Assembly: GCF_900162695.1 (NCBI RefSeq)
Contig: NZ_FUIH01000007.1
Span: forward strand, 2,108,001 to 2,172,000
Length of the DNA: 64,000 nucleotides
Direction of reading: 5' to 3'
Origin: Virgibacillus siamensis
GTDB lineage: Bacteria > Bacillota > Bacilli > Bacillales > Amphibacillaceae
A program made the position numbers and the translations under genes. The notes under the pieces were generated by a model. It was not told where the DNA came from, ran no database searches, and saw only the letters and a program-made list of their open reading frames with translations. Shown here piece by piece: positions 25,313 through 33,424 of this stretch (position 1 is the stretch's first letter; the number at the start of each line of letters is the position of its first letter).

Positions 25313-26722
25313 CTATGCGATTCGGTCAATTTCTTTTTTCATATGTTCATCGGCATATTTTTTTCCATATTTATTAACCGAATACTTATACAATATCAAT
25401 CCTAAAACAGCCCACAAACCTATTATTACCCATTCATACGGCCAAGCCAGTGCTGAAGGCATTCCCGGCATATAAAGCACCGATATTCCTATCGTCATAG
25501 CAATTGCAATCCAGCCGATTGTTGCGCCGCCGGGGAGCTTAAGCGGCCGTTTCATTTCCGGTGCCCTCTTACGTAATATAACGAAGGATACTGCCACCAT
25601 CAGCCAAGCTACAACGAGGCCAAGTCCTCCTGCATTGACCAGCCATACAAGTGCTGGACGTCCAAATAGCGGAGCAATTACTGAGAAAAACCCAATCAGC
25701 AAAATTGCTTTGTACGGTGTTTTATATTTCGCATGTAGTTCACCAAGGCTTTTAGGAAGCATCCCGGCATTTGCCAGTGCATAAATGGCTCTGCTGCCGC
25801 CGACATAAAATCCGATCCAACTGGTTAAAATACCGCCAATTCCGCCAAGCACAAGAATATTCCCCATCATCCGGCTGTCACCAAATGCTTTTGCCATCGC
25901 ATCTGCAGTCACCAGATTCGAGTCAGCCAATTCAGATGGATTCAATATACGAGACACACCAAAAATAACAGCAATATACCAAGCAATTGCCAAGATAACC
26001 GAAATAATCAGAAGCTGGCCGATGCGCTTCTGTTTCAAATTTATTTCTTCAGCTGCCTGCGGGATAACGTCAAATCCGACGAACATGAACGGTGTCATAA
26101 TGATTACTGTCAGCAGCCCGGCAATCCCTTCTTCAAACAGCGGCTGCATATTTTGTGCGTTCCCGCCGATGGTACTGCCTGTTATCAGCAGCAGACCAGC
26201 AATCAATATTAGCAATGTAAGGATAAATGAAATTACTGTTGTCAATTTAATACCGCGATAATTTATCCACGTAATAATAATCGAACCAATAATCCCGACG
26301 CCTGCCCATGTAATGGTTACGTCCCAACCGGCTATTGTGTATAATTTCCCCATACTATAACCCGGAACGAGATAATCAAAAACGGTCGGAAGGGCAACTG
26401 CTTCAAAAGCCACGACTGATACATACCCGAGTATAATCGCCCAGGTTGTTATAAAGGAAGCAATCCTGCCCATTGCTTTATAACTGTACACATGCTCCCC
26501 GCCTGCAAGTGGCAGGGCTGAGGACAATTCAGCGTATGTCAACCCGACAAAAATGACAAGTATCCCGCCGATGGCAAAAGCTAAAATAGCACCAAGTGAA
26601 CCTGCCTCCGTAATCCAAAGTCCGGTCGTTACCACCCATCCCCAGCCAATCATCGCACCAAACGCCAGTGCGAGCACATCTTTGTTCCCAAGTATTTTCA
26701 GCAATTTTTGTTCGTCATCCAT
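25313..26722 (-). CDS. APC-family amino acid permease
   Basis: The 469-residue protein has 12 predicted membrane segments. GAMIGWGWVVTTGLWI in the first helix is the unwound glycine-rich APC substrate site. The start at 26722 follows GGGGGGAT; the upstream TTG lies within that site. Adjacent genes are doeA and a class III transaminase, so it may import a substrate of the island, for example an amino acid or ectoine. Known ectoine importers belong to other families, so ectoine transport would be new for APC and is only a suggestion. Confidence 0.83.
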   Translation of the reverse strand: MDDEQKLLKILGNKDVLALAFGAMIGWGWVVTTGLWITEAGSLGAILAFAIGGILVIFVGLTYAELSSALPLAGGEHVYSYKAMGRIASFITTWAIILGYVSVVAFEAVALPTVFDYLVPGYSMGKLYTIAGWDVTITWAGVGIIGSIIITWINYRGIKLTTVISFILTLLILIAGLLLITGSTIGGNAQNMQPLFEEGIAGLLTVIIMTPFMFVGFDVIPQAAEEINLKQKRIGQLLIISVILAIAWYIAVIFGVSRILNPSELADSNLVTADAMAKAFGDSRMMGNILVLGGIGGILTSWIGFYVGGSRAIYALANAGMLPKSLGELHAKYKTPYKAILLIGFFSVIAPLFGRPALVWLVNAGGLGLVVAWLMVAVSFVILRKRAPEMKRPLKLPGGATIGWIAIAMTIGISVLYMPGMPSALAWPYEWVIIGLWAVLGLILYKYSVNKYGKKYADEHMKKEIDRIA

Positions 26723-26795
26723 GTTACATCCCCCCAACGGTTAAGTGATTTTATGATTAAACAATATGCTTGTTTGACCGAAAATATTTTGATTG

Positions 26796-28133
26796 TCACA
26801 GTTTGAGTTCATTTTGCACAGCTAAAATGGCATCATAAAGTTTTTCAACCAATGTGCTAACCTGCTCCTGATTGATAATAATTGGCGGGGCAAAACAAAT
26901 GATATCCGTGTTTTCATATGTAACCGGACGGCAGATGACACCCCGCCTGTACAGTTCCTCAATCACATTTGGGGCAACCTTCAAATCAGCCGCAAAACGT
27001 TCATTTGTCTCGGGATTCCGTACCAGTTCAACAGCACCAAGCATCCCCTTAGCCCGAACATCTCCAACAAATTTCAATTTCTGTTTGATATCCTTGAATC
27101 CCTGTAAAAGGATTTCTCCCATTTTCCGTGCATTTTCCACCAGGTCTTCCTGTTCCATGATTTCAATATTTTTCAGTGCTACCGCAGCTGCAGTTGGGTG
27201 GCCGCTATACGTAAAACCATGAAACAGTGTTCCTTTTGACTTTCGTTTAAGCACGTCATGTACGTGATCAGAAACAACGACACCGCCAAGCGGCACATAA
27301 CCACTCGTTACACCTTTCGCAAACGTCATCAGGTCCGGCTGAAGATCCCAATTTTCCACACCGAACATTTTTCCCGTCCGTCCAAAGCCGGTAATAATTT
27401 CGTCGGCAATGAACAAGATTCCATATTCATCACAAACTTTTTGTACTTCTTTCAAGTAATCATCCGGCGGAATCAGGACACCTCCTGCTCCCTGTATAGG
27501 CTCAACCATAAATGCCGCTACTTTTTCCTGTCCTTCTTTTTCAATCATGTCACGTAATGAAGCAGTTGCACTATTTGTACTTCCTCCATATGGGGTGTCT
27601 GCATGGACAAAGTCGGTCATCATATGGCCGGCCATCCCCCAAAATTCGGGAATACCAGTTGCGCTTGTTGATGCTGCGGCGACACCGTGGTATCCCCGCT
27701 TTAATGATATAATTTTTCGGCGTTCCGGCTGCCCCTGTATTTTCCAGAAATGTCGTGCCAATTTAATTGCCGAGTCATTCGCTTCCGAACCACCTGAAGC
27801 AAAAAAGACCGCATTTAAATGGGCTGGTGTAATGGATGCTATTTTTGCAGCCAATTCAATAGCGGGTTCGTGACTGAACGTTGAAAATGCTGAACTGAAT
27901 GCGAGCTTTTTCATTTGAGCCGCTGCTGCATCCGCAAGTTCCTCCCTGCCGTGTCCAATATTGACATTCCATAATGAAGACATCGCATCAATGAATGCGT
28001 TTCCATTTTTATCGTACAAATAGACGCCCTCTCCTTTTTCCATGATCACTTTTGGTCCGTTTTCCTGCTGCTGTTGAATGGATGACGTCGGATGGATGAA
28101 GTGCCGTTTATCCAGTTCAATTAAATCTTTCAT
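26796..28133 (-). CDS. Class III aminotransferase (omega-amino acid:pyruvate type)
   Basis: The 445-residue fold-type I PLP enzyme has its lysine in MTFAKGVTSGYVPLGG, aspartate in FIADEIITGFGRTGK, and cofactor loop FASGGSEANDSAIK. The aromatic N-terminal stretch MSSLWNVNIGHGREEL is typical of beta-alanine/taurine/omega-amino acid:pyruvate transaminases. AGGAGGAATCTGA precedes the ATG. It is 73 nt upstream of the APC permease gene on the same strand, so both may be co-expressed; the permease could supply its substrate. Confidence 0.83.
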   Translation of the reverse strand: MKDLIELDKRHFIHPTSSIQQQQENGPKVIMEKGEGVYLYDKNGNAFIDAMSSLWNVNIGHGREELADAAAAQMKKLAFSSAFSTFSHEPAIELAAKIASITPAHLNAVFFASGGSEANDSAIKLARHFWKIQGQPERRKIISLKRGYHGVAAASTSATGIPEFWGMAGHMMTDFVHADTPYGGSTNSATASLRDMIEKEGQEKVAAFMVEPIQGAGGVLIPPDDYLKEVQKVCDEYGILFIADEIITGFGRTGKMFGVENWDLQPDLMTFAKGVTSGYVPLGGVVVSDHVHDVLKRKSKGTLFHGFTYSGHPTAAAVALKNIEIMEQEDLVENARKMGEILLQGFKDIKQKLKFVGDVRAKGMLGAVELVRNPETNERFAADLKVAPNVIEELYRRGVICRPVTYENTDIICFAPPIIINQEQVSTLVEKLYDAILAVQNELKL

Positions 28134-28178
28134 TCAGATTCCTCCTTGAAAATTTCTTAGTATTCTTGTTTGCTAATG

Positions 28179-28238
28179 AAAAAACCAGCAATATGAACAG
28201 ACAAATTCCCAATTTGCCTTTCGTTCATATAACTGGTT
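28179..28238 (-). terminator. Branched hairpin with T tract before the transaminase gene
   Basis: On the minus strand AACCAG-ATATGAAC pairs with GTTCATAT-CTGGTT, enclosing an inner CAAATT/AATTTG stem and followed by TTTTTTC. It lies about 165 nt after the aldo/keto reductase stop and 45-105 nt before the transaminase start. It may end the reductase transcript or act as an attenuator in the transaminase leader. Confidence 0.6.
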
Positions 28239-28402
28239 TATATCCAAGCAACTGCCTTATTTCATCAACAAGGTCAATCAGATTTTGCAGTTATTTTTAT
28301 TAAATTATTGTAAATTTACCAAAAATGTGATGATTGGTCAAAGGGTTTTTCGAAAAAATTCAGATGTGACGAAAATAATACCCTTAAATGAAGCGTATCG
28401 AA

Positions 28403-29227
28403 TTAAAAGTCATCCGGATTGGAACCGCTTCGATCATTGATGTTTAATGCGCTGATCTGTGCCATTTCTTCATTGGACAGCGAAAAATCAAATATATCCG
28501 CATTCTCAATGATGCGCTGTTCATGAATCGATTTTGGAATAGTGATTACGTTTGTCTGTATATCCCATCGCAAAATAACCTGTGCGACCGATTTTTGATA
28601 CTTTTGGGCAATTTTTGTGATGACCGGCTCATTCAAAAGTTGTCCCCGTTTTAATGGCGACCATGCTTCAAGCTGAATATTTTCTTTGCTGCAAAAGTCT
28701 CTTAATTCCACTTGGGTCAAGTGCGGATGATATTCCACCTGATTGATGACAGGTTTCTCATAACTGTTTTCCAGCAGATTTTTTAAGTGATGGACATGGA
28801 AATTACTGACACCAATCGCACGGACTCTGCTGTCCTGGTAAAGTTTTTCAAGTGCTTTCCACGTTTCATGGAATTTCCCGCTGACCGGCCAATGAATAAG
28901 ATACAAGTCCAAATAATCTGTTCCCAATTTTTCAAGGCTGGCATCAAATGCTTTTAATGTATTGTTAAATCCCTGCTGATCGTTCCACACTTTAGATGTA
29001 ATGAAAAGTTTTTCCCTCGGGATACCGGATTCCCGAATACCTTGTCCGACACCACGTTCGTTATCATAAAAAGATGCCGTATCAATAGACCGATACCCAT
29101 GCTTAATTGCCGTTTTTACCGAATGGATAACCGTCTCACCATCTTCCACCTTATAAACACCAAGACCAAATCCCGGTATCTTTACCCCGTTATGCAATGT
29201 AACCATATCCTGCAAACTATTTATCAT
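28403..29227 (-). CDS. Aldo/keto reductase (YvgN/YtbE-like)
   Basis: This 274-residue NADPH-dependent TIM-barrel reductase carries the tetrad Asp/Tyr in IDTASFYDNE, Lys in ITSKVW and His in YLIHWPVSG. IGVSNFHVHHL and TIPKSIHEQRI are AKR signatures. Close Bacillus relatives reduce methylglyoxal and other aldehydes. The ATG at 29227 lies 8 nt after GAGGAGG; a palindrome GGTGCCTGGCACC sits immediately before this site. Confidence 0.88.
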   Translation of the reverse strand: MINSLQDMVTLHNGVKIPGFGLGVYKVEDGETVIHSVKTAIKHGYRSIDTASFYDNERGVGQGIRESGIPREKLFITSKVWNDQQGFNNTLKAFDASLEKLGTDYLDLYLIHWPVSGKFHETWKALEKLYQDSRVRAIGVSNFHVHHLKNLLENSYEKPVINQVEYHPHLTQVELRDFCSKENIQLEAWSPLKRGQLLNEPVITKIAQKYQKSVAQVILRWDIQTNVITIPKSIHEQRIIENADIFDFSLSNEEMAQISALNINDRSGSNPDDF

Positions 29228-29243
29228 ATAACATGCCTCCTCA

Positions 29244-29256
29244 GGTGCCTGGCACC
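29244..29256. repeat. GGTGCCTGGCACC palindrome (dispersed family)
   Basis: This 13-nt near-perfect palindrome is the core of a family with fuller copies at 31343-31377, 49366-49405 and 53058-53091. Here it lies directly upstream of the aldo/keto reductase ribosome site. Confidence 0.6.
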
Positions 29257-29333
29257 ATCGTTTCTACCACTATGGTATCTTACTATTTGGTCTTCTCCAA
29301 ATAGTGCTGGATAATTTTGTTGGTGCTCACCCC

Positions 29334-29362
29334 TTGATGAATTTCCGAAAAAGGAGTATTAT
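29334..29362 (+). promoter_or_regulatory. Promoter of the tRNA pair
   Basis: TTGATG (29334-29339), 17-nt spacer, TATTAT (29357-29362), about 17 nt before the first tRNA base. Confidence 0.65.
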
Positions 29363-29379
29363 TCTCTATGGAACATTTT

Positions 29380-29455
29380 GCTGGTGTAGCACAGTTGGCA
29401 GTGCACGTCACTCGTAATGACGGGGTCGGAGGTTCGAATCCTCTCACCAGCACCA
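29380..29455 (+). tRNA. tRNA-Thr (CGT anticodon)
   Basis: The cloverleaf is complete: acceptor GCTGGTG/CACCAGC, anticodon stem CGTCA/TGACG with loop CTCGTAA (anticodon CGT), T-arm GAGG-TTCGAAT-CCTC, and an encoded ACCA 3' end. It reads ACG codons. Confidence 0.95.
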
Positions 29456-29465
29456 TCCATAAATT

Positions 29466-29555
29466 GGAGAAGTACCCAAGTCCGGCTGAAGGGGACGCAC
29501 TCGAAATGCGTTAGGGCGTGTAAGCGTCGCGTGGGTTCGAATCCCACCTTCTCCT
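29466..29555 (+). tRNA. tRNA-Ser (CGA anticodon)
   Basis: Acceptor GGAGAAG/CTTCTCC, anticodon stem ACGCA/TGCGT with loop CTCGAAA (anticodon CGA), and a long variable arm between GCGTT and CGTGGG, as required of a class II serine tRNA. No CCA is encoded, and the base after the acceptor stem is T where serine tRNAs usually carry G. It shares a transcript with tRNA-Thr 10 nt upstream. Confidence 0.92.
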
Positions 29556-29563
29556 TTTCACAG

Positions 29564-29602
29564 AAAGCCAGTATGCTGTCACATCGCAGCGTACTGGCTT
29601 TT
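29564..29602 (+). terminator. Terminator of the tRNA transcript
   Basis: AAGCCAGTA and TACTGGCTT pair, with inner GCTG/CAGC pairs, followed by TTTTTT. Confidence 0.85.
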
Positions 29603-29607
29603 TTACA

Positions 29608-30372
29608 TTATTCCGAGCGCAACCGGTTCACAAATGCCACACATTTTTCTGCTATCAATTCTTTATCATTATCCAACGTTGCTACATGGTAACTGTTCTC
29701 CAATTCTATCAGTTCACGATCCTCCGATGAAATAGAGTCATAGATCTCCTGTGAATTTTTCGGTGGTACAACATGGTCTGTGATTGACGAAAAAACCAGA
29801 GCAGGAGCGGTTATTTTTTCCAAATTGCCGCGAACAATCATAGACAACGTGATTATTTCCTTCATTGACTTCACTGGTGTTTTAGCGTAAGCAAGCTCTT
29901 CAATGCCTTCTTTCTTAATATCCGAACCGATTCCATCCACGAATCTGGTTTCCGTATCTTTGAGCGACTCGTATGTTTCAATCAAGTCTGGCATATGAAT
30001 CGCGGCATTGATCGGCATAATCCCCTTTATCCTTCCAGCATCAGCATGTTCAGCCACATACAGTGTTAGTGTGCCGCCCATGGAAAGACCCGTTACAAAA
30101 ATCTCATCGCACGTTTTATTCAGCACTTCCAGGCCTTCCCCAACTGATTTAATCCATTCCCTGTATTCCGACTGCTCCATTTCTTCCGGTGCAGTTCCAT
30201 GTCCTTTTAATCTTGGCCCGTACACCGTAAAACCTTCATCGGCCAGTCTTTCCCCCAAAAAGCGCATACTTTGTGTGGATCCGGTGAATCCATGAATGAC
30301 GAGGACCCCTGTATGGTTTCCCTGATAATAAAAATCTTCCGCTTCCTTCATCACTTCAAATGAATCAGACAT
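29608..30372 (-). CDS. Carboxylesterase (Est30-like alpha/beta hydrolase)
   Basis: The 254-residue serine hydrolase has a nucleophile elbow GLSMGG (about Ser95), the oxyanion-region HGFTGSTQSM (about 25), the acid around SITDHVVPP and histidine in NSYHVATLDND. Length and motifs fit the monomeric Bacillaceae carboxylesterases that hydrolyse short to medium acyl esters. It is monocistronic and divergent from the hydratase gene at 30515; TTCCTCCATT gives GGAGG before the ATG. Confidence 0.87.
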   Translation of the reverse strand: MSDSFEVMKEAEDFYYQGNHTGVLVIHGFTGSTQSMRFLGERLADEGFTVYGPRLKGHGTAPEEMEQSEYREWIKSVGEGLEVLNKTCDEIFVTGLSMGGTLTLYVAEHADAGRIKGIMPINAAIHMPDLIETYESLKDTETRFVDGIGSDIKKEGIEELAYAKTPVKSMKEIITLSMIVRGNLEKITAPALVFSSITDHVVPPKNSQEIYDSISSEDRELIELENSYHVATLDNDKELIAEKCVAFVNRLRSE

Positions 30373-30514
30373 ACTTTTCCTCCATTCAACTATATGTTAA
30401 AAATATTCTATCATATTGTGCCATCGCTATGCCTAATTAAGCGATTCTATTACATGCAGATGTTTTATATCTGATATAATGACAGTCAAACATTATAAAT
30501 TGAGGTGTTCAACA

Positions 30515-31282
30515 ATGGCCAATACAGCTAAACTTGCCGAAACATTATTCAGTGCTTTTCATCATTGCGAACCGATATCCAAAGATGATGTCCCAAAAGA
30601 CCTTAGCAGCAGTGAAGCATATGAGATCCAGCATTTGCTGACGGAATTAAAAGCGACACAAAATCAGGACAATCTGGCAGGCTACAAAATAAGCCTGACA
30701 AGCAAAGAAACACAACAATTATTTGATTCCACCACACCACTGTATGGTGCATTAACAACGACCAGTATTTCAGAAGGTACAATTGAACTGGATAAAATGC
30801 TGTCACCGCTTATTGAAATTGAGCTAATGTTTATGGCAAACGAGGATTTAACCGTCTCCGATAACCGTGAGTCCATACTCCGAAAAACGAGCATTGCTCC
30901 TGGACTGGAAATTCCGGACTCCCGATTTACTGACTGGTTTCCGAAAACAAGCATGGGGCAGGTCATAGCGGACAGTGCGGTTGCCGGAAAAATAACAGTC
31001 GGTGAACTAGTGAACGGCATGACTTATGAACAGCTTGGCGGGATTAACGCTGAACTGACCCTGGATGGTGAAAAAATAGCGGAAGGGCCATCCACTGAAG
31101 TGCTCGGCAATCCTGTGCATGCTGTAGAATGGCTGATTCAGGAACTGGCAAAGAGCGGTCATGCCATTGAAAAAGGAATGATCATTTCTGCCGGCACCTT
31201 CATCCTGCCAAAAACATTGCAAAAAGGAGTCTATCACGTTCAGTTTGATAAACTTGGAGAATTAACCCTGAATGTCATCTGA
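30515..31282 (+). CDS. 2-keto-4-pentenoate hydratase family protein
   Basis: The 255-residue FAH-superfamily protein is of the MhpD/DmpE hydratase type. The block GYKISLTSKETQQLF, the metal-binding region LIEIELMFMAN, APGLEIPDSRF, and the end SAGTFILPKTLQKGVYHVQF are characteristic. Such enzymes add water to 2-hydroxypentadienoate-like acids in aromatic ring breakdown, or act as related decarboxylases. There are no other aromatic degradation genes nearby, so the substrate is open. Start: ATG at 30515 behind TTGAGGTG; TATAAT lies at about 30473. Confidence 0.8.
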   Translation: MANTAKLAETLFSAFHHCEPISKDDVPKDLSSSEAYEIQHLLTELKATQNQDNLAGYKISLTSKETQQLFDSTTPLYGALTTTSISEGTIELDKMLSPLIEIELMFMANEDLTVSDNRESILRKTSIAPGLEIPDSRFTDWFPKTSMGQVIADSAVAGKITVGELVNGMTYEQLGGINAELTLDGEKIAEGPSTEVLGNPVHAVEWLIQELAKSGHAIEKGMIISAGTFILPKTLQKGVYHVQFDKLGELTLNVI

Positions 31283-31297
31283 TAATATCAGCAATTC

Positions 31298-31329
31298 GCG
31301 GTCACAAAACCCATTGTGACCGCTTTTTT
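31298..31329 (+). terminator. Terminator after the hydratase gene
   Basis: GCGGTCACAA and TTGTGACCGC pair, followed by TTTTTT. Confidence 0.9.
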
Positions 31330-31342
31330 AACAACACTCTAA

Positions 31343-31377
31343 TATTTTTCGACAAAATTCGGGTAGTGCCGCGCACC
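31343..31377. repeat. Dispersed repeat, CGACAAAATTCGGGT-GTGCC-GCACC
   Basis: TTTTTCGACAAAATTCGGGT followed by AGTGCCGCGCACC is a member of the family seen at 49366-49405 and 53058-53091. It lies in the leader region upstream of ilvE. Confidence 0.65.
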
Positions 31378-31490
31378 TGTAGAAGTACAATTTTTCATTA
31401 AATTTGAAACTTTTGGCGTTTATCCATTGCAAAATGTGGCAATATGAATTATCATAGATATTAAATTTTTACACCGAGGGGGCTAACAAC

Positions 31491-32588
31491 ATGGAAGATC
31501 GGTCCATTCAAGTCAATCTTTCTGCAACTAGAAAGGAAAAACCGAAATCAGAAGAATTACAGTTTGGAAGAACGTTTACGGACCATATGTTTGTCATGGA
31601 TTATTCAGAACCTGAAGGATGGCATGATCCTCGAATTGTGCCGTACCAGAAGCTTGAGGTCGATCCATCAGCCATGGTATTTCACTACGGTCAGTCAGTT
31701 TTCGAAGGGCTGAAAGCATATCTATCGCCAACTGGCGAACCACAACTGTTTCGCCCGCAAAAAAATATGCAGCGGATTAATCATTCGAATGACCGCCTTT
31801 GTATTCCGCGGATTGACGAGGAATTTGCCTTAAGTGCAATTCAGCAGCTTGTTGAACTGGAAAAGGACTGGATTCCGAAAGCTGAAGGAACATCGCTTTA
31901 TATCCGCCCATTTATTATTTCCACCGAACCATATATCGGTGTTGCACCATCACGTCATTATAAGTTTATGATTATACTTTCTCCAGTGGGCCAGTATTAT
32001 AAAGAAGGAATCAATCCGGTTAAAATTGCTGTAGAAAACCAATATGTCCGTACGGTAAAGGGCGGAACAGGTGAAGCCAAAACCGGCGGAAACTATGCAG
32101 CCAGTCTAAAAGCACAGGAACTTGTTTCAGGCAGCGGATTTGCACAGGTTTTGTGGCTCGATGGCGTTGAAAAGAAGTATATCGAAGAAGTCGGCAGCAT
32201 GAACGTATTTTTCAAGATTGATGGAGAAATTGTTACCCCTGCATTGAATGGAAGTATTTTAGAAGGTGTAACGCGAAACTCGGTAATCGCCCTTCTGAAT
32301 CATTGGAATATCCCAGTAAATGAGCGGAGGGTCTCCATGGAAGAACTGCAGCAGGCCCATAAAGATGGGCTGCTGGAAGAAGCATTCGGTTCCGGTACAG
32401 CTGCGGTCATCTCCCCTATTGGCCAGTTAACCCTGGATGGAGAAGACATGGTCATCAACAACCGTGAAACAGGACCGGTTGCGAAAAAGCTGTATGACAC
32501 CTTGACCGGCATTCAATATGGAAAAATCGAGGATCCATTTGACTGGATTGTTCCCGTCAAATCCCATACCTTTTCCAAAGCACAATAG
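31491..32588 (+). CDS. ilvE: Branched-chain amino acid aminotransferase
   Basis: The 365-residue fold-type IV PLP transaminase performs the last step of Val, Leu and Ile synthesis and the first step of their breakdown. The central part VKGGTGEAKTGGNYAAS and the lysine region WLDGVEKKYIEEVGSMN are diagnostic of the long bacterial BCAT group. GAGGGGG lies 8 nt upstream. It is encoded apart from the ilv-leu operon at 40-49 kb, with its own terminator. Confidence 0.93.
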   Translation: MEDRSIQVNLSATRKEKPKSEELQFGRTFTDHMFVMDYSEPEGWHDPRIVPYQKLEVDPSAMVFHYGQSVFEGLKAYLSPTGEPQLFRPQKNMQRINHSNDRLCIPRIDEEFALSAIQQLVELEKDWIPKAEGTSLYIRPFIISTEPYIGVAPSRHYKFMIILSPVGQYYKEGINPVKIAVENQYVRTVKGGTGEAKTGGNYAASLKAQELVSGSGFAQVLWLDGVEKKYIEEVGSMNVFFKIDGEIVTPALNGSILEGVTRNSVIALLNHWNIPVNERRVSMEELQQAHKDGLLEEAFGSGTAAVISPIGQLTLDGEDMVINNRETGPVAKKLYDTLTGIQYGKIEDPFDWIVPVKSHTFSKAQ

Positions 32589-32590
32589 CA

Positions 32591-32625
32591 AAAACTCCCG
32601 GTTGCTTACTTGTACCGGGAGTTTT
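32591..32625 (+). terminator. Terminator after ilvE
   Basis: AAAACTCCCGGT pairs with ACCGGGAGTTTT, with T residues after the stem. Confidence 0.88.
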
Positions 32626-32661
32626 CCATTTTTATTGATTAAAACGCTTTCAGACTTGTGC

Positions 32662-32667
32662 TATAAT
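32662..32667 (+). promoter_or_regulatory. Extended -10 promoter of the orphan AMP-binding C-domain gene
   Basis: TGCTATAAT is an extended -10 box with a weak -35 (TTAAAA) 17 nt upstream. It shows that this small gene has its own promoter. Confidence 0.55.
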
Positions 32668-32693
32668 GGTAGTTAGCAAAGGGGAGTTTATAT

Positions 32694-33197
32694 ATGAGCG
32701 AGACGGAAGTACGTGTTGTAAATGAATTTGGGCAGGATGTTGCACACAATGGCGAGGAAATCGGTGAAGTCATTGTCAAAAGCCCAAGTGTTATAAATAG
32801 CAGTAAAAGGGCAGATCAGACAATTGTTAATGGCTGGCTCCATACTGGTGATATGGGTACAATTGATGAAAACGGCAGCATACGGATTGTGAATAAAAAG
32901 GCAGTGCCGGAAACAGATAAACATGTGTCAACCGTTGAAGTGGAAGGTATTTTTTATGAACACCCGGCTGTTCAGGAAGTAGCGGTTCTTGCCCGTCCGG
33001 ACAAAGCCCTCGGCGAAGTGCTGCACGCGATTGTTGTGCTTCACGATGGCAAATCCGCATCCGAACAGGAACTGCTCGAATATGTCAAAGAAAAATTGGA
33101 ACCTGCCAGTTGTCCAAAGTCCATTACATTAATGGATGAATTGCCAAAAACTCCAAGCGGAAAAATTCAAAAGATCAAATTGCGTGAATCTGTCTGA
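32694..33197 (+). CDS. Orphan C-terminal domain of an acyl-CoA synthetase (ANL family)
   Basis: The 167-residue protein matches only the last third of AMP-forming acyl-CoA synthetases: GEEIGEVIVKSP, the GWLHTGDMGTID motif, and the final PKTPSGKIQK with the usual catalytic lysine. The hinge motif DRKKDMIISGGENVYP is degraded to NKKAVPETDKHVSTVE, and the ATP-binding N-terminal domain is absent. Even so it has a promoter, a good ribosome site (AAAGGGGAG) and an ATG, so it seems to be an expressed small protein and not a simple pseudogene. It cannot be a normal synthetase on its own; a regulatory or partner role is conceivable. Confidence 0.72.
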   Translation: MSETEVRVVNEFGQDVAHNGEEIGEVIVKSPSVINSSKRADQTIVNGWLHTGDMGTIDENGSIRIVNKKAVPETDKHVSTVEVEGIFYEHPAVQEVAVLARPDKALGEVLHAIVVLHDGKSASEQELLEYVKEKLEPASCPKSITLMDELPKTPSGKIQKIKLRESV

Positions 33198-33424
33198 AAA
33201 CAAAATTCATATATCTATAATGCTTGCATGGCTGTTACCAGTCTGCAGGCTTTTTTTATGGCTAAAATTATCTTATCACATATTATAAGTATTTAATATC
33301 ATATTTTCAGTATTAAATAATTTATTTTTATCACTATTGTGTATAACATAATAAGTGAAGAAAGCAAGAGATCTTGTTTTCAGTTCCCAATTGGCCAAAG
33401 GGAAATTATTTGGAGGTGATTCAC

